DNA of 64,000 bases from positions 1-64,000 of the forward strand of contig JAFYYU010000003.1 in assembly GCA_017557425.1 (NCBI GenBank), given 5' to 3'. This document shows positions 1 to 7,853 of the stretch, piece by piece. The notes under the pieces are model-generated. The model did no database searches and was not told where the DNA came from. It saw only the letters and a program-made list of their open reading frames with translations. Position 1 is the first letter of the stretch, and each line of letters opens with the position of its first letter. The stretch comes from Muribaculaceae bacterium (GTDB lineage: Bacteria > Bacteroidota > Bacteroidia > Bacteroidales > Muribaculaceae). Both the position numbers and the translations under genes were made by a program.

Positions 1-1580
1 CCGCCGTCGATATGGGCGTAGGTCTTATTCACATGGTTTTCATCATAGGTCGTGCCCTGGCCTCCCACCAGACTATTGCAGTTATAGAACATATTTGAGG
101 AGCTTGCCACAGCCGCAGTGCTCCAGCCATTGCCCACATAGATGGTCCGCAGATTAGTGCATTTATAGAACATGGAACTCATAATGGTCACCTGAGACGT
201 ATTGAAACCGCTCAAGTCAAGGCTTGTCAAAGACTGGCAGCGAGAGAACATTAAACCCATATTGGTGACCTCGCTGGTGTTCAAGTAGTTCATGCCCACG
301 ATAGTTTGAAGATTGACCATGCCATAAAACCAATCGTAGGTGGTCGTCGGGCGGGCACCAACGAACGAGGGGTCAAAAACCACCTTGGTTACATTGGATT
401 TGGTGCCGTCGGTGTCCCAGTCGGTATAGTATCCGCCCGTGTTCAGGTCATAAGTCGTGCCCGTGCGACTGCTGCGCTGGTTGTCGTAGTAGAACGTCAG
501 CGTCGTGTTCGACTCGGTGTAGCAGGCATAGGGCTCGGACGCTGCAGTGAAGTAGCCCGGGTTGCTGGGGCCGCCGTCGATGCGGGCATAAAGACGGTTC
601 GTGTGGCTGGCATCATAGGTCGTGCCCTGGCCGCCCCTGATCTTGGTGCATTCCCGGAACATGCCATCAGAATTGCTGTCGGTAGTGGCCGCCGTGCTCC
701 AGCCACTGCCGGCATAGATTGTGGTGAGTTTACTGCAGCTAGAGAACATCCACCTCATGTCGGTCACCTTGGACGTGTTGAAACTGCTCAGGTCGAGGCT
801 CGTCAATGACGTACAATAATCAAACATGGAGTACATGGTGGTCACCTTGGCTGTATTGAAACTGCTCAGGTCAACGCTAGTCAATGCATTACATTCATGG
901 AACATGTTATTCATGTTAGTCACATTGGACGTGTTCCAGTTGCTCAGGTCTAGGCTCACCAGAATGTAATCTTCATTAAACATGCCTTCCATGGTGGTTA
1001 CCTTAGACGTGTTGAAGTTGCTCAGGTCTAGGCTCGTCAAGTTATAGCAGAAAGCGAACATCTCGAGCATATTTGTCACCTCGGACGTGTTCCAATCGCT
1101 CACAATAATGCTCGTGAATTCACTGTTTGCAAACATGCTTTCCATCGTTTTCACATTTGAGGTATTCAGGAAGTTCGCATCCAGATTCGGCATCATAGCG
1201 CCGGCGCCAGCGAACATTAAACACATGTTCGTCACCTGGGAAGTGTTGAAATACTGTGTGCCTGTGATGGACTGGAGTTTGGACATATCGCCAAACCAGT
1301 AATACGTCGTTGTGGGACGGGCACTGGCAAATGACGAGTTAAAGACCACCTTGGTCACGTTGCTATAGGTGCCGTCGGTGTACCAGCCGGGATCGTTGCT
1401 GCCCGTGTTCAGGTCGTAGGTCGTGCCCGTGCGGGTGCTGCGCAGGTTGTCGTAGTAGAACGTCAGCGTCGTGTTCGACGGCGTGTAGTTGGCATAGGCC
1501 TCGGCAGCGCTGGCGCCGAGGGCACACATCATGGCCGCCACCAGGGCGAACAGTCGAATAATAAGTGATTTATTCTTCAT
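1..1580 (-). CDS. BspA-like leucine-rich-repeat surface protein (C-terminus beyond window)
   Basis: The reading frame is open from an ATG at 1580 to the left edge, giving at least 526 residues; the C-terminus is outside the window. A signal peptide (basic start, hydrophobic core, ending near ALGASA) suggests export. After about 90 residues come repeated units of the form FNTSxVTxMxxMFxxCxxLTSLDLS, the DUF285/BspA-type leucine-rich repeat. A module starting SNTTLTFYYDN occurs near residue 35 and again near residue 365, and the text at the window edge resembles the end of another module, so the protein is built of duplicated cassettes. BspA-like proteins of Bacteroidales are cell-surface or secreted and several bind host or bacterial partners; no ligand can be inferred here. 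A TAttTTTG box lies 39 bp upstream of the start. Confidence 0.9.
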   Translation of the reverse strand, partial: MKNKSLIIRLFALVAAMMCALGASAAEAYANYTPSNTTLTFYYDNLRSTRTGTTYDLNTGSNDPGWYTDGTYSNVTKVVFNSSFASARPTTTYYWFGDMSKLQSITGTQYFNTSQVTNMCLMFAGAGAMMPNLDANFLNTSNVKTMESMFANSEFTSIIVSDWNTSEVTNMLEMFAFCYNLTSLDLSNFNTSKVTTMEGMFNEDYILVSLDLSNWNTSNVTNMNNMFHECNALTSVDLSSFNTAKVTTMYSMFDYCTSLTSLDLSSFNTSKVTDMRWMFSSCSKLTTIYAGSGWSTAATTDSNSDGMFRECTKIRGGQGTTYDASHTNRLYARIDGGPSNPGYFTAASEPYACYTESNTTLTFYYDNQRSSRTGTTYDLNTGGYYTDWDTDGTKSNVTKVVFDPSFVGARPTTTYDWFYGMVNLQTIVGMNYLNTSEVTNMGLMFSRCQSLTSLDLSGFNTSQVTIMSSMFYKCTNLRTIYVGNGWSTAAVASSSNMFYNCNSLVGGQGTTYDENHVNKTYAHIDG

Positions 1581-1618
1581 AATCCTGTATTTTTAGAGGT
1601 TAATATTGCTATTTGTCG

Positions 1619-1653
1619 CAAAAATAGCAAAAAAATCAATATTTTAGAACAAA
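1619..1653 (-). promoter_or_regulatory. Promoter of the BspA-like gene
   Basis: Reading on the minus strand, TTTG (1650-1653) is followed after 23 bp by TATTTTTG (1619-1626), a Bacteroidota -33/-7 pair with a slightly long spacer. The start codon lies 39 bp beyond the -7 box. Confidence 0.5.
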
Positions 1654-1740
1654 AAGACTAAAAAATTGACAACACCTATAATTGAGACCCAAAAACAGCT
1701 TTTCAAATTCACCTTATTTGCCTATCTCGACAAAAATGCG

Positions 1741-1814
1741 TATCTTTGACTTCGTCGAAGATAGGCTGCGCCTTAACAAAGGAGAGAAAAAAAGATTTTT
1801 TCTTGCCTTTGTCT
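1741..1814 (+). repeat. Two inverted repeats upstream of uvrA
   Basis: Arms TATCTTTGAC (1741-1750) and GTCGAAGATA (1754-1763) pair with one wobble around a 3-nt loop. A second pair, ACAAAGG and CCTTTGT near 1778 and 1808, flanks A- and T-runs that can also pair. The second repeat overlaps the -33 region of the uvrA promoter, so it could be an operator; this is inference. Confidence 0.4.
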
Positions 1815-1833
1815 TCGGCTTGCACTATCTTTG
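1803..1833 (+). promoter_or_regulatory. Promoter of the uvrA paralogue
   Basis: TTG (1803-1805), 20 bp, TATCTTTG (1826-1833). Transcription would start near 1838, 14 nt before the chosen ATG. Confidence 0.7.
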
Positions 1834-1851
1834 CGCCCCAAATTCATCCAA

Positions 1852-4656
1852 ATGGCATCAGGCGACATCATCATCAAGGGTGCCCGCGTCAACAACCTGA
1901 AGAACGTTGACGTGGCGATTCCGCGCGGCAAGTTTGTCGTCGTGACGGGCCTGTCGGGCAGCGGCAAGTCGTCGCTGGCCTTTGACACACTGTATGCCGA
2001 GGGGCAGCGCCGCTATGTCGAGAGCCTGTCGTCCTATGCGCGCCAATTCATGGGCCGCATGACCAAGCCTGACTGCGACTTCATCTACGGCCTGCCACCC
2101 GCCATTGCCGTCGAGCAGCGCACCGTCACGCGCAACTCGCGCAGCACCGTGGGCACGAGCACCGAGATCTATGATTATCTGCGGCTGCTGTTTGCCCGCG
2201 TGGGCAAGACGTTCTCGCCCATCTCGGGAAACCTTGTCAAGAAGCACACGGCCAACGACGTCATCGAGTACATCAACTCATTTCCCGACGGCACCCGCCT
2301 GGCCCTGCTCACCGAGGTCATTGTCCCCGAGGGGCGCGACCTGCGCACCCAGCTCGACATCCTCATCAAGGGCGGCTACTCCAGGCTCATGACGCGCGAC
2401 GGCAAATTCGTCGATATTTCCCAGGTCATGACCGCCCAGGGCGACCTCGATGCCGCCGACTACCGCCTGCTCATCGACCGCATGGCGGTGACGCACAGCA
2501 AGGACGACGAGATGCGACTGCTCGACTCGCTGCAGACGGCCTTTTACGAGGGCAAGGACGAATGTATCGTCGTGCTGTGGCAAGAGGACGGGACGACGGC
2601 TGAACACCGCTTCTCCAAGCGCTTTGAGCTGGACGGGATGAGCTTTGAGGAGCCCAGCGACCTGATGTTCAACTTCAACAACCCGCTGGGAGCGTGCTCC
2701 ACGTGTGAAGGCTTCGGCAGCGTCATCGGCATCGACGAGAGCCTGGTGGTGCCCGACAGGAGCCGCTCGGTCTACGACGACGCCGTGATGTGCTGGCGCG
2801 GACAGGTGATGGGAGAATGGAAAAACGAATTCATCCACGTTGCCGCACGGCACAACTTCCCCATCCACAAGCCCTACCACGAGTTGACGCAAGAGCAGCT
2901 CGACCTGCTGTGGCACGGCACGGGAGACGGCGAGTGGAGCGGCATCGACGGCTTCTTTGACTGGGTAAAGAGCAAAGCCTATGCCATACAGTTCCGTGTG
3001 CTGCAGGCACGCTACCGCGGCAAGACCGTTTGCCCCACATGCCATGGCACACGCCTGAAGCCGCAGGCGGGCTTCGTCAAGGTGGGCGGCAGCACGATCA
3101 GCGACCTCGTAAAAATGCCCGTAAAGGACCTGCGGCAGTGGTTCAGCGGCCTGCAGCTCAGCGAGACCGACGCCCTGATTGCCAAGCGCCTGCTAACCGA
3201 GATCAACAATCGCCTGGAATACCTGTGCGACGTGGGCGTGGGCTACCTGACGCTGGACCGCCTCTCCTCGACGCTGTCGGGCGGCGAGAGCCAACGCATC
3301 AACCTGGCGACCGCCCTGGGCAGTTCGCTAGTGGGCTCGGTCTATATCCTTGACGAACCCTCGATCGGCCTGCACCCGCGCGACACCCATCGGCTGATAC
3401 ACGTGCTGCGCATGCTGCAGCAGCTGGGAAATACCGTCGTGGTCGTCGAGCACGACGAGGACATCATCCGCAGCGCCGACTACCTCATCGACGTGGGTCC
3501 CGAGGCAGGGCGCAACGGCGGACGCATCACCTATCAGGGCCCCGTCAGCGACCTAGCCGACGCCCAAGACAGCTATACCGCCAAATACCTCACCAATGCC
3601 CTCTCCATCCCCTTGCCCAAGCGACGCCGCCCCTGGAGCCAGTATATCGAAATCAAGGGTGCTACCCAAAACAACCTCAAGAACATAGATGTCAAGTTCC
3701 CCCTGGGCGTGATGACGGTGGTGACGGGCGTGAGCGGCTCGGGAAAATCGACCCTGGTGGGCAAAATCCTCTACCCTGCCCTGGCGCGCCATTACGACCA
3801 GACGGCCGACACGCCCGGCAGCCACAACAGCATCGGCGGAGACCTGAGCCGACTGACGGCAGTCGAATTCATCGACCAGGGACCCATCGGCAAGAGCACC
3901 CGCAGCAATCCAGCGACCTACCTGAAGGCCTTTGACGAGATACGCCAGCTTTTTGCCCAGCAGCAACTGTCCAAGCAGATGGGCTACAACAGCAGCTTCT
4001 TCTCGTTCAACTCGCCGGGCGGACGCTGCGAGGAGTGCAAGGGCGAGGGCACCATCACCATCGAGATGCAGTTCATGGCCGACATCACCCTCACCTGCGA
4101 GGCCTGCCACGGCAAGCGCTTCAGCCGCAACGCCCTGGACGTGACCTTCAGGGGCCGCACCATCAGCGACGTCCTGGACATGACGGTAAACCAGGCCATC
4201 GAGTTTTTCAACGAGTCCAGCACCTACAACGAGCACAAAATCGTGAGGCGCCTCAAGCCGCTGCAGGACGTGGGACTGGGCTACATCAAGCTAGGGCAGT
4301 CCTCGTCAACCCTGTCGGGCGGCGAGAACCAGCGCGTGAAACTCGCCTACTACCTGAGCGGCGAGCGCCAGGGCAACACGATGTTCATCTTCGACGAGCC
4401 CACGACAGGCCTGCACCTGCATGACATCAACACGCTGATGAAATCGTTCGACCAGCTCATCGGCAACGGCCACACGGTGGTCATCATCGAGCACAATCTG
4501 GAAGTCATCAAGTGCGCCGACCACATTATCGACCTGGGGCCCGAGGGAGGCGACCTGGGCGGACACATCGTCGTCAGCGGCACCCCCGAAGAGGTCGCAA
4601 AATGCAAAGAGAGTTACACGGGCCATTTCCTGGCCGAGAAAATCGCCCCACGCTAA
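1852..4656 (+). CDS. uvrA: UvrA-family excinuclease ABC subunit A (zinc-site variant)
   Basis: 934 residues, close to the usual UvrA length. UvrA is the cytoplasmic damage-recognition ATPase of nucleotide excision repair, which loads UvrB. Two ABC modules are visible: Walker A GLSGSGKS near residue 32 with signature LSGGESQR, and GVSGSGKS near 630 with LSGGENQR; each is followed by an LDEP or FDEP Walker B. The zinc motif in the second half ([10 protein letters not shown] ... CEACHGKR) and the CPTCHGTRL pair are intact. However, the first cysteine pair expected about 25 residues before CSTCEGFG is missing, which is unlike E. coli UvrA. The ATG at 1852 is preferred over the in-frame TTG at 1831 because the latter lies inside the promoter box. 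Bacteroidales often carry more than one UvrA, so this may be the second copy. An AlkD-like gene follows 27 bp downstream. Confidence 0.93.
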   Translation: MASGDIIIKGARVNNLKNVDVAIPRGKFVVVTGLSGSGKSSLAFDTLYAEGQRRYVESLSSYARQFMGRMTKPDCDFIYGLPPAIAVEQRTVTRNSRSTVGTSTEIYDYLRLLFARVGKTFSPISGNLVKKHTANDVIEYINSFPDGTRLALLTEVIVPEGRDLRTQLDILIKGGYSRLMTRDGKFVDISQVMTAQGDLDAADYRLLIDRMAVTHSKDDEMRLLDSLQTAFYEGKDECIVVLWQEDGTTAEHRFSKRFELDGMSFEEPSDLMFNFNNPLGACSTCEGFGSVIGIDESLVVPDRSRSVYDDAVMCWRGQVMGEWKNEFIHVAARHNFPIHKPYHELTQEQLDLLWHGTGDGEWSGIDGFFDWVKSKAYAIQFRVLQARYRGKTVCPTCHGTRLKPQAGFVKVGGSTISDLVKMPVKDLRQWFSGLQLSETDALIAKRLLTEINNRLEYLCDVGVGYLTLDRLSSTLSGGESQRINLATALGSSLVGSVYILDEPSIGLHPRDTHRLIHVLRMLQQLGNTVVVVEHDEDIIRSADYLIDVGPEAGRNGGRITYQGPVSDLADAQDSYTAKYLTNALSIPLPKRRRPWSQYIEIKGATQNNLKNIDVKFPLGVMTVVTGVSGSGKSTLVGKILYPALARHYDQTADTPGSHNSIGGDLSRLTAVEFIDQGPIGKSTRSNPATYLKAFDEIRQLFAQQQLSKQMGYNSSFFSFNSPGGRCEECKGEGTITIEMQFMADITLTCEACHGKRFSRNALDVTFRGRTISDVLDMTVNQAIEFFNESSTYNEHKIVRRLKPLQDVGLGYIKLGQSSSTLSGGENQRVKLAYYLSGERQGNTMFIFDEPTTGLHLHDINTLMKSFDQLIGNGHTVVIIEHNLEVIKCADHIIDLGPEGGDLGGHIVVSGTPEEVAKCKESYTGHFLAEKIAPR

Positions 4657-4673
4657 GACGCGAAGGCGCTATA
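4653..4673 (+). repeat. Dispersed intergenic repeat, copy 1
   Basis: GCTAAGACGC-G-AAGGCGCTA begins on the stop codon of uvrA. A near-identical copy starts on another gene's stop codon at 55292. It is probably a short dispersed repeat. Confidence 0.6.
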
Positions 4674-4683
4674 GTTATTTTTG

Positions 4684-5253
4684 ATGAAGATGGAAACTCA
4701 AGAAATACTGAGGGCAATCCGCAAGGAGTTTTTCGCCTACCGCAACGGCATCGTCGCCGACAAACTGAGAAAAGCCGGCGACCCGCACACCATGATCATG
4801 GGATGCCTGCTGGCCGACGTCATGGACATCACAGGCCGCACACGCGACGCCATCGGCGACAAGGCACAACTGCAAGCCCTTGCCCGCGAACTCTGGAACG
4901 ACACCAACTCGCGCGAGTGCCGCCTGGCAGCCCCCATGCTCTACCCCGCCGAACTCATGTCGCTGGAAAAGGCCCTGGAATGGTGCTCAGGCGTCGAGAC
5001 CGTCGAGATTGCCGACAACCTGTGCCACAAGCTACTGCGGCACACGGCCGAGGCCGACACCCTCTTCCGCAAACTCATCGCACAGGAGCAAAACATGGTC
5101 AAATACACGGGTTACCGCCTGCTGCTGAACCTTCTGCTGACGGGCAAGACGCAAGCCACGCCGTCACTCAAATCCATCGTCGAGGCCGAGGCGGCACACG
5201 CACAGCCACAGCTCACCGCACTGCTGCGCGATGTCCTGGAAGAGTTTCAATAA
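4684..5253 (+). CDS. AlkD-like DNA alkylation repair HEAT-repeat protein
   Basis: 189 residues, nearly all predicted alpha-helical with paired helices, fitting the DNA alkylation repair (AlkD-like, PF08713) superfamily. AlkD proteins are DNA glycosylases that excise bulky or cationic alkylated bases with a HEAT-like solenoid. Several members in Bacteroidota are short, and I could not place the catalytic Asp and Trp residues here, so enzymatic activity is uncertain. The gene follows uvrA by 27 bp on the same strand, supporting a repair role. ATGs at 4684 and 4690 are both possible starts. A TATTTTTG at 4676-4683 resembles a -7 box, but no -33 element sits at the right distance, so readthrough from uvrA is likely. 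Confidence 0.75.
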   Translation: MKMETQEILRAIRKEFFAYRNGIVADKLRKAGDPHTMIMGCLLADVMDITGRTRDAIGDKAQLQALARELWNDTNSRECRLAAPMLYPAELMSLEKALEWCSGVETVEIADNLCHKLLRHTAEADTLFRKLIAQEQNMVKYTGYRLLLNLLLTGKTQATPSLKSIVEAEAAHAQPQLTALLRDVLEEFQ

Positions 5254-5268
5254 TCCTTTTGAAGATTT

Positions 5269-6471
5269 TTATTGAGCCGTATCGCACTCGACCTGCCTGA
5301 CGAGCTTCCAAGTGAAGTGCAGGTAGGTCACCAGATAGATAATAGCCGCCAAAACGTGGCCGTTACCCCTGTCGCCAAACAGGTAAATGCCATAGTAATA
5401 CAGGCTGGTCAATACCGTGATGACGGCATATTTGACGAAACGCCTGTCCCAGCAAGCCAGCAAGACCAGCAGGAGATCAAGCAGATAGGCATAGCGGTCG
5501 TGCATACTGGGCAGAAGCAACAGCATCGTCCACATGAACCAAGCCGCCACGGCATAGAACCGCTCGTTGGACAGGACGTTGTTTTTGTGGTTCAGGCAAT
5601 ACCACAGGCCCACAGCCAGCACGGCAACCGTTAGCAGGATTGCAAACCAGCGCATCGACCAGTAGTCGTTGCCCACAAGCATCCACAGGCTGGGGAAACT
5701 CATATACATCTCCTGGTAATGGCCCACCTGCCCTGTATAGATGAGGATCGGCGCCAACAAGTTGCGGCCATAAGCAAACGCCACGATACCCGACAGCCAC
5801 ATCACAGCCACCGACAAGAGAATCCACATCAGGCTGAAGCGCTTCTTAACCAGGTAATAAACAATGATTATCGGCAAAATGAAGACCGTCTGCAATTTGC
5901 AGGCAAAAGCCAAGCCCAACATCACGAAAGCCCCGACGAAAGAGTTGCGGCGCATCAGGTAGAGCGTTGCCAGGCAGCATGTTGCGTACATCGAGTCGCA
6001 CTGGCCCCAATAGGACGAATTGAGCATCACCGTGGGCAACAGCCACACGACAGCGGCCACCAGCCACGACTGCATGCGGACACGCGAACGCGTTTCGGGG
6101 GTGGCAGCCATGTCCGACAAGCGCACATCACGATAGATGGCAGCCGCCACGAGCGCCAACGGGATATCAAACAGTGACGAGAGCAATTTATACTGGACCA
6201 CCGACTGGATAGGCAGATAGGTCATAATCGAGATAAGCGTCTGATACAGAATACCATAGTCTCCGACTTGGCTCGACAGGGCGGGTAAACCTCCAGCGGC
6301 CTTGATTTTCTCAAACCACGGCATCAGGCAGTAGGTCATGTCCTCGGACACGAAATAGCGGCCTGCCCACCTGATGGCAGCGCCAAGCGCAAAAAGCAGC
6401 ACCAGCAACAGCACATGGCGGTGCTTGTTGATGGCGTCGATAAACTTATTCTCTAGTGATGTCATTCTCAT
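5269..6471 (-). CDS. Polytopic GT-C type glycosyltransferase (DUF2029/GT87-like)
   Basis: 400 residues with about ten hydrophobic segments. Near the N-terminus lies an acidic loop (YFVSEDMTYCLMPW) and in the middle the motif SSYWGQCDSMYA, both typical of GT-C membrane transferases of the GT87/mannosyltransferase type that use polyprenyl-phosphate sugars on the outer face of the inner membrane. The substrate cannot be read from sequence. The frame could extend to a TTG at 6489, but the ATG at 6471 is preferred. It ends 15 bp from the convergent AlkD-like gene, with no clear terminator between. The promoter (TTG, 20 bp, TATTTTTG) is at 6512-6542. Confidence 0.75.
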   Translation of the reverse strand: MRMTSLENKFIDAINKHRHVLLLVLLFALGAAIRWAGRYFVSEDMTYCLMPWFEKIKAAGGLPALSSQVGDYGILYQTLISIMTYLPIQSVVQYKLLSSLFDIPLALVAAAIYRDVRLSDMAATPETRSRVRMQSWLVAAVVWLLPTVMLNSSYWGQCDSMYATCCLATLYLMRRNSFVGAFVMLGLAFACKLQTVFILPIIIVYYLVKKRFSLMWILLSVAVMWLSGIVAFAYGRNLLAPILIYTGQVGHYQEMYMSFPSLWMLVGNDYWSMRWFAILLTVAVLAVGLWYCLNHKNNVLSNERFYAVAAWFMWTMLLLLPSMHDRYAYLLDLLLVLLACWDRRFVKYAVITVLTSLYYYGIYLFGDRGNGHVLAAIIYLVTYLHFTWKLVRQVECDTAQ

Positions 6472-6511
6472 TGCAATGCTTATTTTCAATCACGGGCCGG
6501 TACCCAATGCG

Positions 6512-6542
6512 CAAAAATAGTACAAATATTCCTTGTGGGCAA
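6512..6542 (-). promoter_or_regulatory. Promoter of the GT-C glycosyltransferase
   Basis: On the minus strand TTG (6540-6542), 20 bp, TATTTTTG (6512-6519). The leader before the ATG at 6471 would be about 35 nt. Confidence 0.6.
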
Positions 6543-6558
6543 GACAACGGCGGCCTTT

Positions 6559-7695
6559 TTACCACATCAGGTCTCGAATCACACTGTCACTCAACAGGAT
6601 GCCGTCGGCGGTGAGCACGTAACGGGACTTGCCGGCCAGCCTCACATGACCGGCATCAAGATGACGCTGGATTTCGCGGAGGAAATGCGACCATACCTCC
6701 TCGCCATAGTCCTCACGCAAGCGCTCAGCATCGATTCCAGCAGCGGTCCGGAGCCCAAGCATCACTCGCTCGTCGTAGCGCTCATACGACGTCATCTCTT
6801 CCTGTTCACAAGCCGGCTCACCGGCCTGGATACGGGCAATATACTGATGCAAGTCACACGGGTTGCTGCGCCTGATGCTGCCGTCATAGCTGTGTGCCGC
6901 GGCACCTAACCCCAAATAGGGCGTCTCGTCCCAATACGAGGAGTTGTGGCGGGAGTGATAACCCGGCAAGGCAAAATTGGAAATCTCATAGTGCTCAAAA
7001 CTGGCCTCCTGCAACCGCTCAACAAGTTCACGGTACATCTCGACGCAAACCTCCTCGGGAACTTCGGCCACCTCGCCACGCTCGCGCTGGCGCCAAAGAC
7101 GTGTGCCCTCCTCATAGGTCAGCCCATAAGCCGAAACGTGTTGAGGACGCAATGCGATGGCTTGCTCGACCGTGTGAATCCAAGAGGCCAACGTCTGCCC
7201 AGGCAGTCCGTAAATGAGATCGATGCTGATGTTGGAGATTCCTGCTGAGCGCAGGTTCGTGATGGCCTGGACGACTTGAGCCGCAGTGTGGCGGCGCCCG
7301 ATGAGACGCAGAATGTCGTCCTCAAAGGTCTGCACGCCCATACTCACGCGGTTCACGCCCATCGAGGGCAACGCGGCGCTCCACTCGGGCGTGACATCGT
7401 CAGGATTGGCCTCAATCGTGAATTCCTCTACATGGGTCAAGTCCAGGGCCTTCCGCAGTCCGTCAACCAGCTGCGACAACAACGGCAGCGGCAGCTGTGA
7501 CGGTGTGCCTCCACCCAGATAAAGCGTGCGAACAGGTTCTCCGCCCAGCTCGCCACGACGCAATGCAGCCTCGGCAATGACAGCTTCGACATAGGAGAAA
7601 CCCGCATCTTTCAACTCCAGTGTGGAGAAGAAATCGCAGTAGCTGCACCTACTTGCGCAGAAGGGAATATGTACATAAACACCAGCCATGGGCAT
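6559..7695 (-). CDS. hemW: HemW-like radical SAM protein (heme chaperone)
   Basis: 378 residues. The N-terminus YVHIPFCASRCSYCDF carries the CxxxCxxC cluster motif followed by DF, as in HemW and unlike the CxxxCxxCxC of true HemN coproporphyrinogen dehydrogenase. GGGTPS follows near residue 60, and a C-terminal winged-helix-like HemN_C region includes the RTAAGID stretch near residue 315. HemW binds a 4Fe-4S cluster and SAM and is described as inserting heme into respiratory proteins. The ATG at 7695 is used; a second in-frame ATG is at 7689. A TAAATTTG box lies at 7710-7717 on the minus strand. Confidence 0.92.
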   Translation of the reverse strand: MPMAGVYVHIPFCASRCSYCDFFSTLELKDAGFSYVEAVIAEAALRRGELGGEPVRTLYLGGGTPSQLPLPLLSQLVDGLRKALDLTHVEEFTIEANPDDVTPEWSAALPSMGVNRVSMGVQTFEDDILRLIGRRHTAAQVVQAITNLRSAGISNISIDLIYGLPGQTLASWIHTVEQAIALRPQHVSAYGLTYEEGTRLWRQRERGEVAEVPEEVCVEMYRELVERLQEASFEHYEISNFALPGYHSRHNSSYWDETPYLGLGAAAHSYDGSIRRSNPCDLHQYIARIQAGEPACEQEEMTSYERYDERVMLGLRTAAGIDAERLREDYGEEVWSHFLREIQRHLDAGHVRLAGKSRYVLTADGILLSDSVIRDLMW

Positions 7696-7757
7696 CTCAT
7701 TTCATGGTGCAAATTTACTCAATTTTTAGCTTGTAAATAATTTTCTTTTTAATAATG

Positions 7758-7788
7758 TTGTGATTACGGGCAAAAATAACTAATTTTG
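7758..7788 (+). promoter_or_regulatory. Promoter of the EF-G2 gene
   Basis: TTG (7758-7760), 20 bp, TAATTTTG (7781-7788): an exact fit to the Bacteroidota consensus. The predicted leader is about 60 nt, A-rich just before the ATG. Confidence 0.75.
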
Positions 7789-7853
7789 CAGGCTGTTTAG
7801 CGAACTAAAAAACTCAATTTACTATATAACAACTATTTAACAACAAAACTCTA

